DNA from: Candidatus Thiodiazotropha sp. (ex Monitilora ramsayi)
GTDB lineage: Bacteria > Pseudomonadota > Gammaproteobacteria > Chromatiales > Chromatiaceae
NCBI GenBank assembly: GCA_025655595.1
Contig: JAHXIO010000011.1
Location: forward strand, 186,001 to 250,000
Direction: 5' to 3'
DNA: 64,000 nt
The translations under genes and the position numbers were made by a program. The notes under the pieces are model-generated. The model was not told the origin of the DNA, made no database searches, and worked only from the letters and a program-made list of their open reading frames with translations. Shown one piece after another: positions 1 through 8,062 of the stretch; positions within the stretch are counted from its first letter, which is position 1; every line of letters starts with the position of its first letter.

Positions 1-2
1 AC

Positions 3-2282
3 CTCAACAATAAGCTGGTACAGGAGTTCCTGGTTGTTGCGGCCGTCTGCCTGCTTTTCCTCTTCCATATCCGCTCGGCATTCGTGGCGGTTGTAACGCT
101 GCCTTTGGGCATACTCATCGCATTCATCATCATGCGTCACCAAGGCATCAATGCGAACATCATGTCCCTCGGCGGTATCGCGATTGCGATCGGCACCATG
201 GTCGATGCCGCCATCGTGATGATCGAAAACACTCACCGCCGGCTTGAACAGGCAGGCAGACACATTTCACGGGATGAACACTGGTCGGTTGTCCTGCAAG
301 CGGCGCAACAGGTTGGGCCCGCTCTCTTTTATTCTCTATTGATCATCACCCTGAGCTTTCTCCCGGTACTCGCCCTGGAGGGGCAGGAAGGCAGGTTATT
401 CGGCCCGTTGGTATATACCAAGACTTATGCAATGGCTGCATCCGCTGGTCTGGCAATCACACTGGTGCCGGTACTTATGGGTTATCTGCTGAAAGGTCGT
501 ATCCCGGCCGAAAACACCAATCCATTGACTTGGTTTCTGGTTGGCATCTATCGACCGATGCTCAAGTTTGTATTGCTGTTACCCAAAACATCACTGCTTG
601 TCGCTCTGATGACAGTTATCACTCTACTCATACCTCTGTATGGCATAGGTGGTGTCTTGGAGCCTTTGAAGTGGCCTCTACAACTCACTGCAACGGGTGG
701 TATCAGCAGTAGCGAAACCCTCATTGAAAAAATTGAGGATACTCAAAATAGTCTCAGACGTAACTGGAGCCGTTTATTTTCAGAGTCAGACACGATGCGA
801 CGTGTAGGCAGAGGCCTCGGCTCCGAGTTTATGCCGGACCTCTTTGAGGGGGATCTGATGTACATGCCGACCACCCTACCGGGACTCTCCATCGGTAAGG
901 CACAGGAGCTATTGCAACAGACCGACCGCTTGATTAAAACGATCCCGGAAGTCGAACGCGTTTTTGGTAAAATTGGCCGGGCCGACACGGCTACCGATCC
1001 CGCGCCATTGACCATGATCGAGACCATTATTCAACTGAAACCAAAGTCTGTATGGCGCGAAGGTATTGCCTTGCAGGACATCATCGATGACTTGGATCGT
1101 ACGGTGAAATTCCCCGGCCTGACAAATGCCTGGCTGATGCCGATCAAAACCAGAATCGACATGCTTTCGACGGGTATCAAAACCCCCATCGGGATAAAAG
1201 TATCCGGCCCCGACCTACACACAATTGAACGAATCGGGAGAGAGATCGAAAAGGCGTTGGCAACACTGCCGGAGACGCGATCCGCCTTCTCCGACAGGGT
1301 TGTTGCCGGCCGCTACATCGAGATTCACCCGGACCGGCTCCAAGCTGCGCGTCTCGGTATCAATATCGATGACATCAATCTGACAGTCAGTGCTGCCGTT
1401 GGCGGTATCAATATCAGCGAGACTGTCGAGGGCCTCGAACGCTACCCCATCAATATTCGCTTTCCACGAGAACAGCGAGACGACATTAGGAAACTGAGTG
1501 AGTTACCGATGGTGACACCATCAGGCGCTCAAGTTCCCCTGTCACAGGTTGCCAGCGTGAAGGTTGTCGACGGTCCACCGCTTATAAAGACGGAAAATGC
1601 ACGCCTCAACGGCTGGACCTTCATCGACATCGCCGACAACGATATCGGCAGCTATATCGCCAAGGGGCGGGAAGTGCTGAATGAAAGAATTCAGCTACCA
1701 ACCGGTTACGCCATCACCTGGACCGGACAATACGAATATATGCTGCGTGCAGAAGCCAAACTAAAACAGCTGATACCCATGCTGTTGATTATTATCTTTG
1801 GTCTGCTCTATCTGATTTTCAAGCGTTTCTCCGAAACGGTCATTGTGATGCTGAGCATACCCTTCGCCTTACTCGGCGGTTTCTGGTTTGTCCTCTTTTT
1901 GGGCTACAACCTGTCGGTTGCGGTAGCCGTCGGCTTCATTGCGCTGGCCGGTATCGCTACCGAATTCGGTGTTGTCATGCTGATCTATCTGAACAACGCC
2001 ATCAGTCAGTACAAAAGCGAAGGCAACCTAAACAGGCGACAGGATCTTAAGCGCGCTATCATTGACGGTGCGGTACTCCGGGTACGCCCGAAGGCCATGA
2101 CCGTACTGGTTGTCGTACTCGGCCTGATGCCGATTATGCTGAGTGATGGCGCCGGCTCAGAGGTGATGCAGAGAATCGCCGCACCGGTCATCGGCGGTAT
2201 GATTACAGCACCGCTCCTTTCGATGTTTATCATACCGGCGATCGTCCTGTTGATGCGGCGACATGAACTACCGTCGAAATAG
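3..2282 (+). CDS. cusA: CusA-type heavy-metal RND efflux transporter, C-terminal part (5' end outside window)
   Basis: The reading frame is open from the first bases of the window, so the N-terminal part of the protein is missing. The visible part begins in the TM2-TM3 region and contains the CzcA/CusA-family TM4 motif MVDAAIVMIEN, with the proton-relay aspartate, and later the TM9-TM12 block. Three methionine-containing motifs typical of the Cu(I)/Ag(I) pump CusA are kept: YMPTTLPG near 868, TMIETI near 1010 and DMLSTG near 1158. This favours monovalent copper or silver over Zn/Co/Cd. The protein is an inner-membrane proton antiporter that works with a CusB adaptor and an outer-membrane channel; those genes are presumably upstream, outside the window. 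Family identity is very secure; metal specificity is inferred from the methionines. Confidence 0.93.
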   Translation, partial: LNNKLVQEFLVVAAVCLLFLFHIRSAFVAVVTLPLGILIAFIIMRHQGINANIMSLGGIAIAIGTMVDAAIVMIENTHRRLEQAGRHISRDEHWSVVLQAAQQVGPALFYSLLIITLSFLPVLALEGQEGRLFGPLVYTKTYAMAASAGLAITLVPVLMGYLLKGRIPAENTNPLTWFLVGIYRPMLKFVLLLPKTSLLVALMTVITLLIPLYGIGGVLEPLKWPLQLTATGGISSSETLIEKIEDTQNSLRRNWSRLFSESDTMRRVGRGLGSEFMPDLFEGDLMYMPTTLPGLSIGKAQELLQQTDRLIKTIPEVERVFGKIGRADTATDPAPLTMIETIIQLKPKSVWREGIALQDIIDDLDRTVKFPGLTNAWLMPIKTRIDMLSTGIKTPIGIKVSGPDLHTIERIGREIEKALATLPETRSAFSDRVVAGRYIEIHPDRLQAARLGINIDDINLTVSAAVGGINISETVEGLERYPINIRFPREQRDDIRKLSELPMVTPSGAQVPLSQVASVKVVDGPPLIKTENARLNGWTFIDIADNDIGSYIAKGREVLNERIQLPTGYAITWTGQYEYMLRAEAKLKQLIPMLLIIIFGLLYLIFKRFSETVIVMLSIPFALLGGFWFVLFLGYNLSVAVAVGFIALAGIATEFGVVMLIYLNNAISQYKSEGNLNRRQDLKRAIIDGAVLRVRPKAMTVLVVVLGLMPIMLSDGAGSEVMQRIAAPVIGGMITAPLLSMFIIPAIVLLMRRHELPSK

Positions 2283-2381
2283 TGTCGGGATTCATTAAGG
2301 ATGATTGCAAAATCCAACTATTTAGAAGAGACAACCAAGTTAAGTAAAATAAAAAATTTACATCGAATCAGGAACTGAGAA

Positions 2382-2873
2382 ATGAAACATAACTTCTTAG
2401 GGTTTGCCCTTTACGTTTACATTCTTTTTGGACTTATAGCCGGATTTGCAGTGGCTGCCGAGCATGAGCAGCAGCCCAATGAGTCTATGAAAGGAAAGGC
2501 CAATCAATCACACAGCCATATGCACTCTATGGGAGCCCGAACCGCCGGCAAATTACAGGCCTCACTTGAGGTCATGCCCTATGACGCAAAATCTCAAGCC
2601 GCCTTGAAAAAATTCGGCATCATTGCAACACACCACATAATGATGACGCTTGTCGATACCGAGGCAAACGCATTGATAACCAATGCCAAGGTCATGGCAT
2701 GGACGGAAAATCCCGAAACAGGAAATAAATCCCCCAAGGCCAGACTGATATCGATGAAGATGTCACGCATTGTAGGATATGGAGGCGATGTAAAGCTTTC
2801 CTCGGAAAAAGGGACGGAGATCGTGATCGAAAGCATTGCAGCAGACGGCCAAAAGCACCTCTTTCGCTTTTGA
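2382..2873 (+). CDS. small secreted His/Met-rich protein downstream of cusA
   Basis: A protein of 163 residues with an N-terminal hydrophobic signal segment ending near AVAA (cleavage about residue 25). It is followed by a His/Met-rich stretch (SHSHMHSMG) and a soluble domain containing HHIMMTLVD. It lies 99 bp downstream of cusA on the same strand. The composition and position suggest a periplasmic metal-binding accessory to copper or silver efflux, but it does not carry a recognisable CusF beta-barrel signature, so the function is inference from context. The start at 2382 directly precedes the signal peptide. Confidence 0.7.
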   Translation: MKHNFLGFALYVYILFGLIAGFAVAAEHEQQPNESMKGKANQSHSHMHSMGARTAGKLQASLEVMPYDAKSQAALKKFGIIATHHIMMTLVDTEANALITNAKVMAWTENPETGNKSPKARLISMKMSRIVGYGGDVKLSSEKGTEIVIESIAADGQKHLFRF

Positions 2874-3012
2874 AAACAAGTGGGATATGGATGGCCGGAT
2901 TATTTTAGTACGTCCATTGTTGCATACGGCCAGCTTGATTGATTCACGCAACTACGAATCCGATCCTTCATCCGAAACATTGGATACGAAACGGCCATTC
3001 CAAATAGTTTTT

Positions 3013-3483
3013 TTAGAGACAGACCGAAGGACAATTGAAGAGTGCGGATTCATCAGACACAGAGATGCGACCACTCTCTTTATTCAACTTTGATATAACC
3101 TCAGGATGGCAGCGCCCATGCTGCATGAGTGTCTGAATAACATATTGATATACATTGAACTTCAACGGTGATTCCTGCCCCGCATAGAGTAATTCCATCT
3201 CTATCTCATCCACAATATCGCCGTATTCCGGGTCAATTTCGATGAGCTTGGTCGGACCCAGCAGCGAGTAGATGGTCGCCCAAGCGGCCTCACCCACAAT
3301 ATTCTTTGACACCAGGGCGATCGGTTTTTGAAACTGCTTAGATATCCGTTGCGAGTTCTTAAAAACCTCTGACAGAATCGCTCGTGATGCGGATTCCCCC
3401 AAGTCTTCAAAAGTGAGACAAAACCTCATCAAATAGCTGAAAAACAATCGCTTCTCACCCTGTTTCTCTAGGTATCCAAACAT
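3013..3483 (-). CDS. unknown cytoplasmic protein, copy A of a paralogous pair
   Basis: A 156-residue protein I do not recognise. The frame opens at a GTG at 3528, but the ATG at 3483 is preferred: GGAG lies about 8 nt upstream, and the resulting N-terminus (MFGYLEKQGEKRLFFSYL) aligns with the start of the second copy at 4434 (MFNYFEKMSEKRIFFSYL). The two align over most of their length, sharing blocks such as the central (A/V)SxNI(V/I)xxAAW.(T/S)IY.LLG segment and a D(I)VDE(I/V)E.EL acidic motif. No signal peptide or membrane segment is seen. It could be a sensor-like or regulatory protein; no function is claimed. Confidence 0.6.
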   Translation of the reverse strand: MFGYLEKQGEKRLFFSYLMRFCLTFEDLGESASRAILSEVFKNSQRISKQFQKPIALVSKNIVGEAAWATIYSLLGPTKLIEIDPEYGDIVDEIEMELLYAGQESPLKFNVYQYVIQTLMQHGRCHPEVISKLNKESGRISVSDESALFNCPSVCL

Positions 3484-3672
3484 CCTGATTAACTCCGAAC
3501 AGATGGTGCCGTCGTAATACACAGACACTGAAAATCACTCGTGCTAATCACCGAAAATCGGCAATTATCAAAGAGATCCTAGCAAAGCTTGCTTAAATGG
3601 AAATTAAATTCCAGAGAAGATATCGATTGCTGTAAAAACGGCAGGTGTGTCGGTTGTACGAGGCGAGTCGAC

Positions 3673-3970
3673 CTAGGGCCTGTTAACACTAATCCGATAG
3701 GTTCTGTTGTGCCTGAAATTGCGCCAATCAAGGCGCACCCCAAGGGCACTTCCTTCGGGGCGCGAGGAGCGATGTTTGGTCACTCCAAATGAGCGACGAG
3801 CAACACCGAGTGGCACAATTTCAGGCGCAACCCGAAGGGCTGGGGCTGTTTTTGCCTCCAGCGGCGTTATCATTTGCTCATGTAGCCGGGCTACACCACG
3901 CTCATTCTGCCTTGCTGGAGGCAAAAACAGCCCCAGCAGAGCCTATTGGATTAGTGTTAACAGGCCCTAG
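3673..3970. mobile_element. nested-palindrome MITE flanked by CTAG
   Basis: A non-coding element of about 290 bp (3677-3966) flanked by CTAG on both sides. Its ends are a 34-bp terminal inverted repeat with two mismatches (GGCCTGTTAACACTAATCC at the left, its complement at the right). Inside are further inverted repeats: 22 bp perfect (3841-3862 with 3914-3935) and about 21 bp with two mismatches (3706-3726 with 3811-3831). The whole unit can therefore fold into nested hairpins. The CTAG flank fits the YTAR target duplication of the IS5 group, which suggests a non-autonomous derivative moved by such a transposase. No transposase is encoded. It sits exactly at the stop codon of the gene ending at 3967. 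Confidence 0.8.
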
Positions 3971-4434
3971 ATCGAGAAAGGACGGATACCGGCTTCAAAC
4001 TGAATATCACCGGATGTCTCGTGCATGCACGCCCTGAGCAGGACAGCCACATCCGGATGGCACAGCCCATTCTCGAAAAGGATGGAAAAAATCTGGCTGT
4101 AGATGCTGCACTCACCTTCCTCTTTATCACAGGAGGTCATCAGCTCCCACTCCACCTCGTCCACGATATCACGATACCCCGGTTCCATTTCAAGCATCCG
4201 TTCAGAACCCAGAAGGCAGTAGATGGAACCCCAGGCTGCAGCACTAATGATATTTCCGGATACGGAGGCAAGCGGCTCCCGGAACTTGCGGGAGGTCTGG
4301 TGAGCCTGCTCATGTATGGCATTGAGCAGAAGACGGGAGACTCTTGGCCCCAGGTGTTCCTGGGTCAGTTCAAACCGATGCAGATAACTAAAGAAGATCC
4401 GTTTCTCGCTCATTTTTTCGAAATAGTTGAACAT
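3967..4434 (-). CDS. unknown cytoplasmic protein, copy B of a paralogous pair
   Basis: A 155-residue paralogue of the protein at 3013-3483. It has the same opening (MF.Y.EK..EKR.FFSYL.RF.LT.E.LG), a conserved middle (SGNIISAAAWGSIYCLLG) and a C-terminal CHPDV motif matching CHPEV in copy A. No signal peptide or transmembrane segment is seen. The stop codon TAG is part of the CTAG that flanks the MITE, so the mobile element inserted exactly at the end of this gene without shortening it. The two genes are in tandem on the minus strand with copy B upstream. Function unknown. Confidence 0.6.
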   Translation of the reverse strand: MFNYFEKMSEKRIFFSYLHRFELTQEHLGPRVSRLLLNAIHEQAHQTSRKFREPLASVSGNIISAAAWGSIYCLLGSERMLEMEPGYRDIVDEVEWELMTSCDKEEGECSIYSQIFSILFENGLCHPDVAVLLRACMHETSGDIQFEAGIRPFSI

Positions 4435-4841
4435 TGTTGGATTCTCTTAGTTTATCTATCATCTGCACACGACGGTTTGAATCCCAAACTCACCGGTATG
4501 CCGGCTTACTCCCCTGTACCTCTCATCGGGTAGCTGGATCAAGCGCCTCGGCTCAGATTCCCTCAATCAGGCCTGGCTCCAAACTTTGACAAAACAGCTT
4601 TTCAAATCAGGCACTAAGATCTGATTCTGAAAGCCATCACTCCCTCTATGTTTATATATTGAAATACATTGCGAACAAGAATAAAAGTCCTAGATGACGA
4701 AACCATAATATTCCACATCCAAATGAGTAGTCACCCTACCCTTAAGAGGTAGGGTTATAGGGATTTCCAGTAGAAAAGAGACCCATTGACGCTATATGCA
4801 ACCTGGGCATCGACTGTCACGGGCCGGAAAACCTCTGTGAT
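4435..4841. other. 407-bp intergenic region with one inverted repeat
   Basis: No convincing gene. It holds an 8-bp inverted repeat (ACCCTACC 4733-4740, GGTAGGGT 4748-4755) lying downstream of the rubrerythrin gene. There is no T-run after it on either strand, so it is at best a weak terminator or an RNA-stabilising hairpin. The promoter of copy B is presumably in the part next to 4435, but no strong -35/-10 pair stands out. Confidence 0.4.
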
Positions 4842-5363
4842 CTATTCCGGCATATTAGGCGGATCCAGGTCTTCCTGAGGCTGTTCGTCCTGCATGCTCG
4901 CCTGCCACTCTCGCAGCATCTCCACATGCCAGTTCTCCTCTTCCACCATTTCAAGCGCCAGCTTTTTCACCGCCTCACTGGGTGAATTGTCTGCAACCTG
5001 TTGATAGAAATCCCTTCCGCGAATCTCGTTGAACAGCGCAATCTCCATCGCCTTGGCGCTGCTCATCATGTAATCCGCCTCATCCATGCAGAAGGCTTCC
5101 GGTGTAGAAGGACATTTCCACTTGAAATCCCATGGCGTGATCTTGGGTAAGTCGAGGTTCGCAGCACGTTGATGCACCTCTTCCGCATGCAATCGGCTGT
5201 AGTTGGCCAGTTTACGAAAGAGCTCGGCCACCTGCAGATTGTTGTGGACCTCCATGGTATCGGCCAATTCGTCATAGTGCTCATAGGAGGCTTCTTCGAG
5301 CTCCATGGCATGAACAAGGAACTCCTCTACGCTCTCAATCCGCACGATATCGTCTTTACTCAT
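4842..5363 (-). CDS. rubrerythrin/ferritin-like diiron protein
   Basis: A 173-residue, mostly helical protein with ferritin-like diiron ligand patterns: ELEEASYEHYDE near the start, then HAEEVHQ, and later NEIRGRDFY and EEENWHVEML, giving paired E-x2-H type motifs on a four-helix bundle. There is no C-terminal rubredoxin-like Cys4 domain, so it is not a classical rubrerythrin. The start codon overlaps the korB stop (ATGA), indicating translational coupling. Co-transcription with an oxygen-sensitive ferredoxin-dependent oxidoreductase suggests a role in peroxide or oxygen protection; that role is inference. Confidence 0.8.
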   Translation of the reverse strand: MSKDDIVRIESVEEFLVHAMELEEASYEHYDELADTMEVHNNLQVAELFRKLANYSRLHAEEVHQRAANLDLPKITPWDFKWKCPSTPEAFCMDEADYMMSSAKAMEIALFNEIRGRDFYQQVADNSPSEAVKKLALEMVEEENWHVEMLREWQASMQDEQPQEDLDPPNMPE

Positions 5364-6187
5364 AGCAGGAACTCCTTCTCGATCTCATTGATCTCAGCAT
5401 CCGTTCTGTTCTCCGGTTGCCAGACAGGAAAACGCTTGGCATAGATAATTCCCGTCGCCTTGCCGTCTCCCGCCTGGATCATCTGGGCCGCCTTGACCGG
5501 GTCATCCGTCGGCAGATCGCTGTCGGCGGAGTGAACCTCCTCCTTCCACTGCTTCTGATCGGGCCGGTAGGTCACACAACCGCTCAATACCTGCAAAAAA
5601 GCGAATCCGGGATGTTCTATCGCCTCCACCAGCAGGCGGGTCAGTTCGGAAGGCTCGCCCGAATAACCGCGGGCGATGAAGCCCGCCCCGGCTGCCAGCG
5701 CGATGGCGGCCGGATTGAAACTGGGAATCCCCGTACCATGGGGTGTCATTTTGCTATTGCTCCAGTCGGGCAGCGTGGTTGGTGAGGCCTGTCCTTTGGT
5801 CATGCCGTAAACCTCGTTATCCATGACGATATAGGCCATATTCATGTTGCGCCGGCAGGCATGCAGGAAATGGTTGCCGCCGATGGAGAAGCCATCGCCG
5901 TCTCCACCCGCCACGATCACTGTAAGGTCGGGCCGGGCCGCCTTGAGGCCGGACGCCGCCGCCAGCGCCCGTCCGTGAATGCCGTGAAAGCCGTAGGTGT
6001 CGATATAGGCCGGCAGGCGGGATGAGCAGCCGATACCCGATACCACCGCCACCTGCTCCTTCACAAGACCGAGATGAGCCATCGCCTTGGTCAGTGCGGA
6101 GAGTACTGCAAAATGGCCACATCCCGGGCACCAGACTGCTTTGATACCCGATTTATAGTCTTTCGCTTTGAGTGCGGGAACTGTCAT
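5360..6187 (-). CDS. korB: 2-oxoacid:ferredoxin oxidoreductase, beta (TPP-binding) subunit
   Basis: A 275-residue subunit that carries thiamine pyrophosphate and catalyses CoA-dependent oxidation of a 2-oxoacid, most likely 2-oxoglutarate, with ferredoxin as electron acceptor. Visible features are WCPGCGH near residue 20, the GIGCSSR motif, and the TPP/Mg motif GGDGDGFSIGGNH followed by DNEVYGMTKGQ. This is the usual length and motif order for KorB/PorB-type beta subunits. It is 12 bp downstream of the alpha-gamma gene and overlaps the rubrerythrin-like gene. Substrate choice between 2-oxoglutarate and pyruvate cannot be settled from sequence alone. Confidence 0.9.
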   Translation of the reverse strand: MTVPALKAKDYKSGIKAVWCPGCGHFAVLSALTKAMAHLGLVKEQVAVVSGIGCSSRLPAYIDTYGFHGIHGRALAAASGLKAARPDLTVIVAGGDGDGFSIGGNHFLHACRRNMNMAYIVMDNEVYGMTKGQASPTTLPDWSNSKMTPHGTGIPSFNPAAIALAAGAGFIARGYSGEPSELTRLLVEAIEHPGFAFLQVLSGCVTYRPDQKQWKEEVHSADSDLPTDDPVKAAQMIQAGDGKATGIIYAKRFPVWQPENRTDAEINEIEKEFLL

Positions 6188-6199
6188 GATCTCTCCTGC

Positions 6200-7927
6200 T
6201 CAATTGCCACCGCTCAGGGCGCGAATAATCCGGCCAGGCCTGAGAGGCAGTGGTCCGGGCTGTGCCAGAGACTCGGCATTTGCTGGTAGCACACCTTGAG
6301 AATGCAGATAGTGAAATAGCTGACCGTCATGATTCTGTTCAACGACCAAAACCTTGTCCGAATCCGACAACAGATCCATCAGCCGATCTCTCTGGAGGGG
6401 CGCCAGCAGACGTAGGGAGATGATACGGATTGCACTTCCCTGCGCCTGGAGCCATGTGGCCACCTCATTGACCACACCGGCGGTCGACCCCCAAGTGACG
6501 ATGCAACGACGCCCCTCACCCTGGACCTCCGCCCAGTCATCACCGAAATCGAAATCCTCCAGCTTTTGCAGACGTTTGGTCAGTTGGCTGCGGTGGTCTA
6601 CCGCCATACTGGAGGGCGTTCCATGCGGGTTGTGTTCCAGCCCATCTGCGGTATACATGCCGGCGGCAGTACCCGGCAGAGTCATGGGGGAGACATTGTC
6701 GGACGTTATGGCATAACGCTGGTAATCACCGCCTGGCTCGGATTCCACTTTACGCGCAAGTGGCAATTCCCTTGCAGGCGGTGCCTCAATGATTGCCTGG
6801 GACTGCCCCAGGGACTGATCCGAGAGGACAATCGCCACGGTCTGTAGATGTTCGGCGAGTTGTACCGCCCATTGGGTGGTGAAGACGCAGTCCCGAATCG
6901 AGAGCGGCGCGAACACCAGATGCGGGGCATCGCCATGCAGGCCATAGAGTGCGATATTGAGATCGGACTGTTCCGATTTGGTGGGAATGCCTGTCGAAGG
7001 CCCCCCTCTCATGACGTTGACGACAGTCACCGGCGTTTCACTGACCAATGCTAGACCCAATCCCTCGACCATCAGACTCAACCCGGGGCCGGAGGTCGCG
7101 GTCAGTGATGGAACGCCGCCAAAGGAGGCCCCGATAATCATATTGATCGATGCCAGTTCATCCTCAGCCTGCAACAGGGAACCGCCCAACTTCTCCAGCT
7201 TGGGCGCCATCCACTCAAGCATCTCACTGGCCGGTGTGATGGGATAGGCGGCAACGAAGCGGGTGCCTCCTCTCAGGGCGCCCACGCCACAAGCCTGATT
7301 TCCTGTAATGCTCCAATGGTCATCAGATTTGCCCGGTGCATTCAGGGTAATCCGGGGACGGTGATCATGGTTGAATCCCAGTCTCACTGCCTGTATCGCT
7401 GTCTCGACAACCTCCTCTCCCTTGCCACCCAGCACCGCGCGGATACCGGCCTCCATCGCCTCAAGGGTGAATCCGCATATTCGAGTTGCCGCCCCCAGCG
7501 CAACCATGTTCAGGCGACCTCCCGGCAGCCCGGAGGCAAACTTCTTGAACTGCACCTCAAGAATTTCAGCACCGTTACTGCGTAGGACGGCGGGCACCTC
7601 TCCGGCGGCGGGATCGCTAAGGATCAGACTCTTATCGGATAGCGGCAGCTCATCGGCAAAACGTTCCACGTTTCTCCAGTCGAGCCCGACCAGCAGATCG
7701 TATTCGTCCCCCATACACTCAACGGGATCAGGACTGAAGCGCACCATGGCCGCAGACTCTCCACCGCGTATCTGTGGACCTGCAGATCGTGTCATCAGCC
7801 CTTGGAATCCGCACTGGGCCGCCGCCTCAAGTAAAATGCGTCCGGTGGTCACCGCACCGCTACCACCTGAACCGGTGATGGCTACGGAGTAACTCTTGCT
7901 GATCGCCTCACTGGGTCGGTCACTCAT
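6200..7927 (-). CDS. korA: 2-oxoacid:ferredoxin oxidoreductase, fused gamma-alpha subunit
   Basis: A 575-residue protein with an N-terminal gamma domain (GSGGSGAVTTGRILLEAA at about residues 20-37, then the TRSAGPQIRGGES motif). The alpha domain follows (ITGNQACGVGALRGG, AAYPITPASEMLEWM, TATSGPGLSLMVEG), and a transketolase-like C-terminal region ends it (VEQNHDGQLFHYL). The gamma-alpha fusion plus a separate beta subunit is the common two-subunit form of 2-oxoglutarate:ferredoxin oxidoreductase in Proteobacteria. It is the first gene of a three-gene operon (korA, korB, ferritin-like). It could supply low-potential ferredoxin or run part of a modified TCA cycle. Confidence 0.9.
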   Translation of the reverse strand: MSDRPSEAISKSYSVAITGSGGSGAVTTGRILLEAAAQCGFQGLMTRSAGPQIRGGESAAMVRFSPDPVECMGDEYDLLVGLDWRNVERFADELPLSDKSLILSDPAAGEVPAVLRSNGAEILEVQFKKFASGLPGGRLNMVALGAATRICGFTLEAMEAGIRAVLGGKGEEVVETAIQAVRLGFNHDHRPRITLNAPGKSDDHWSITGNQACGVGALRGGTRFVAAYPITPASEMLEWMAPKLEKLGGSLLQAEDELASINMIIGASFGGVPSLTATSGPGLSLMVEGLGLALVSETPVTVVNVMRGGPSTGIPTKSEQSDLNIALYGLHGDAPHLVFAPLSIRDCVFTTQWAVQLAEHLQTVAIVLSDQSLGQSQAIIEAPPARELPLARKVESEPGGDYQRYAITSDNVSPMTLPGTAAGMYTADGLEHNPHGTPSSMAVDHRSQLTKRLQKLEDFDFGDDWAEVQGEGRRCIVTWGSTAGVVNEVATWLQAQGSAIRIISLRLLAPLQRDRLMDLLSDSDKVLVVEQNHDGQLFHYLHSQGVLPANAESLAQPGPLPLRPGRIIRALSGGN

Positions 7928-8062
7928 ATGCGTCTCTGATTTACTGTCATTCGAGACTAATCATAGGACAGAGTGAGGGAATGTCGTTTGTCCGGGATCA
8001 AACCCGTGGAAAGAATTCTCTAATCATCCAGCCCAGGGTTAAATAGAAGAATGCTTCTTCAT

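Noticed and set aside
2836-3093. Open frame of 85 codons after the secreted protein
   Set aside because: Overlaps the end of the gene at 2382 in another frame and has no ribosome-binding site or family likeness.
3673-4037. Several open frames across the repeat element
   Set aside because: They run through the palindromic MITE and mirror each other on both strands, as expected of inverted repeats, not of genes.
4733-4755. Inverted repeat ACCCTACC/GGTAGGGT as terminator
   Set aside because: No T-run on either strand, so it is not called as a terminator.
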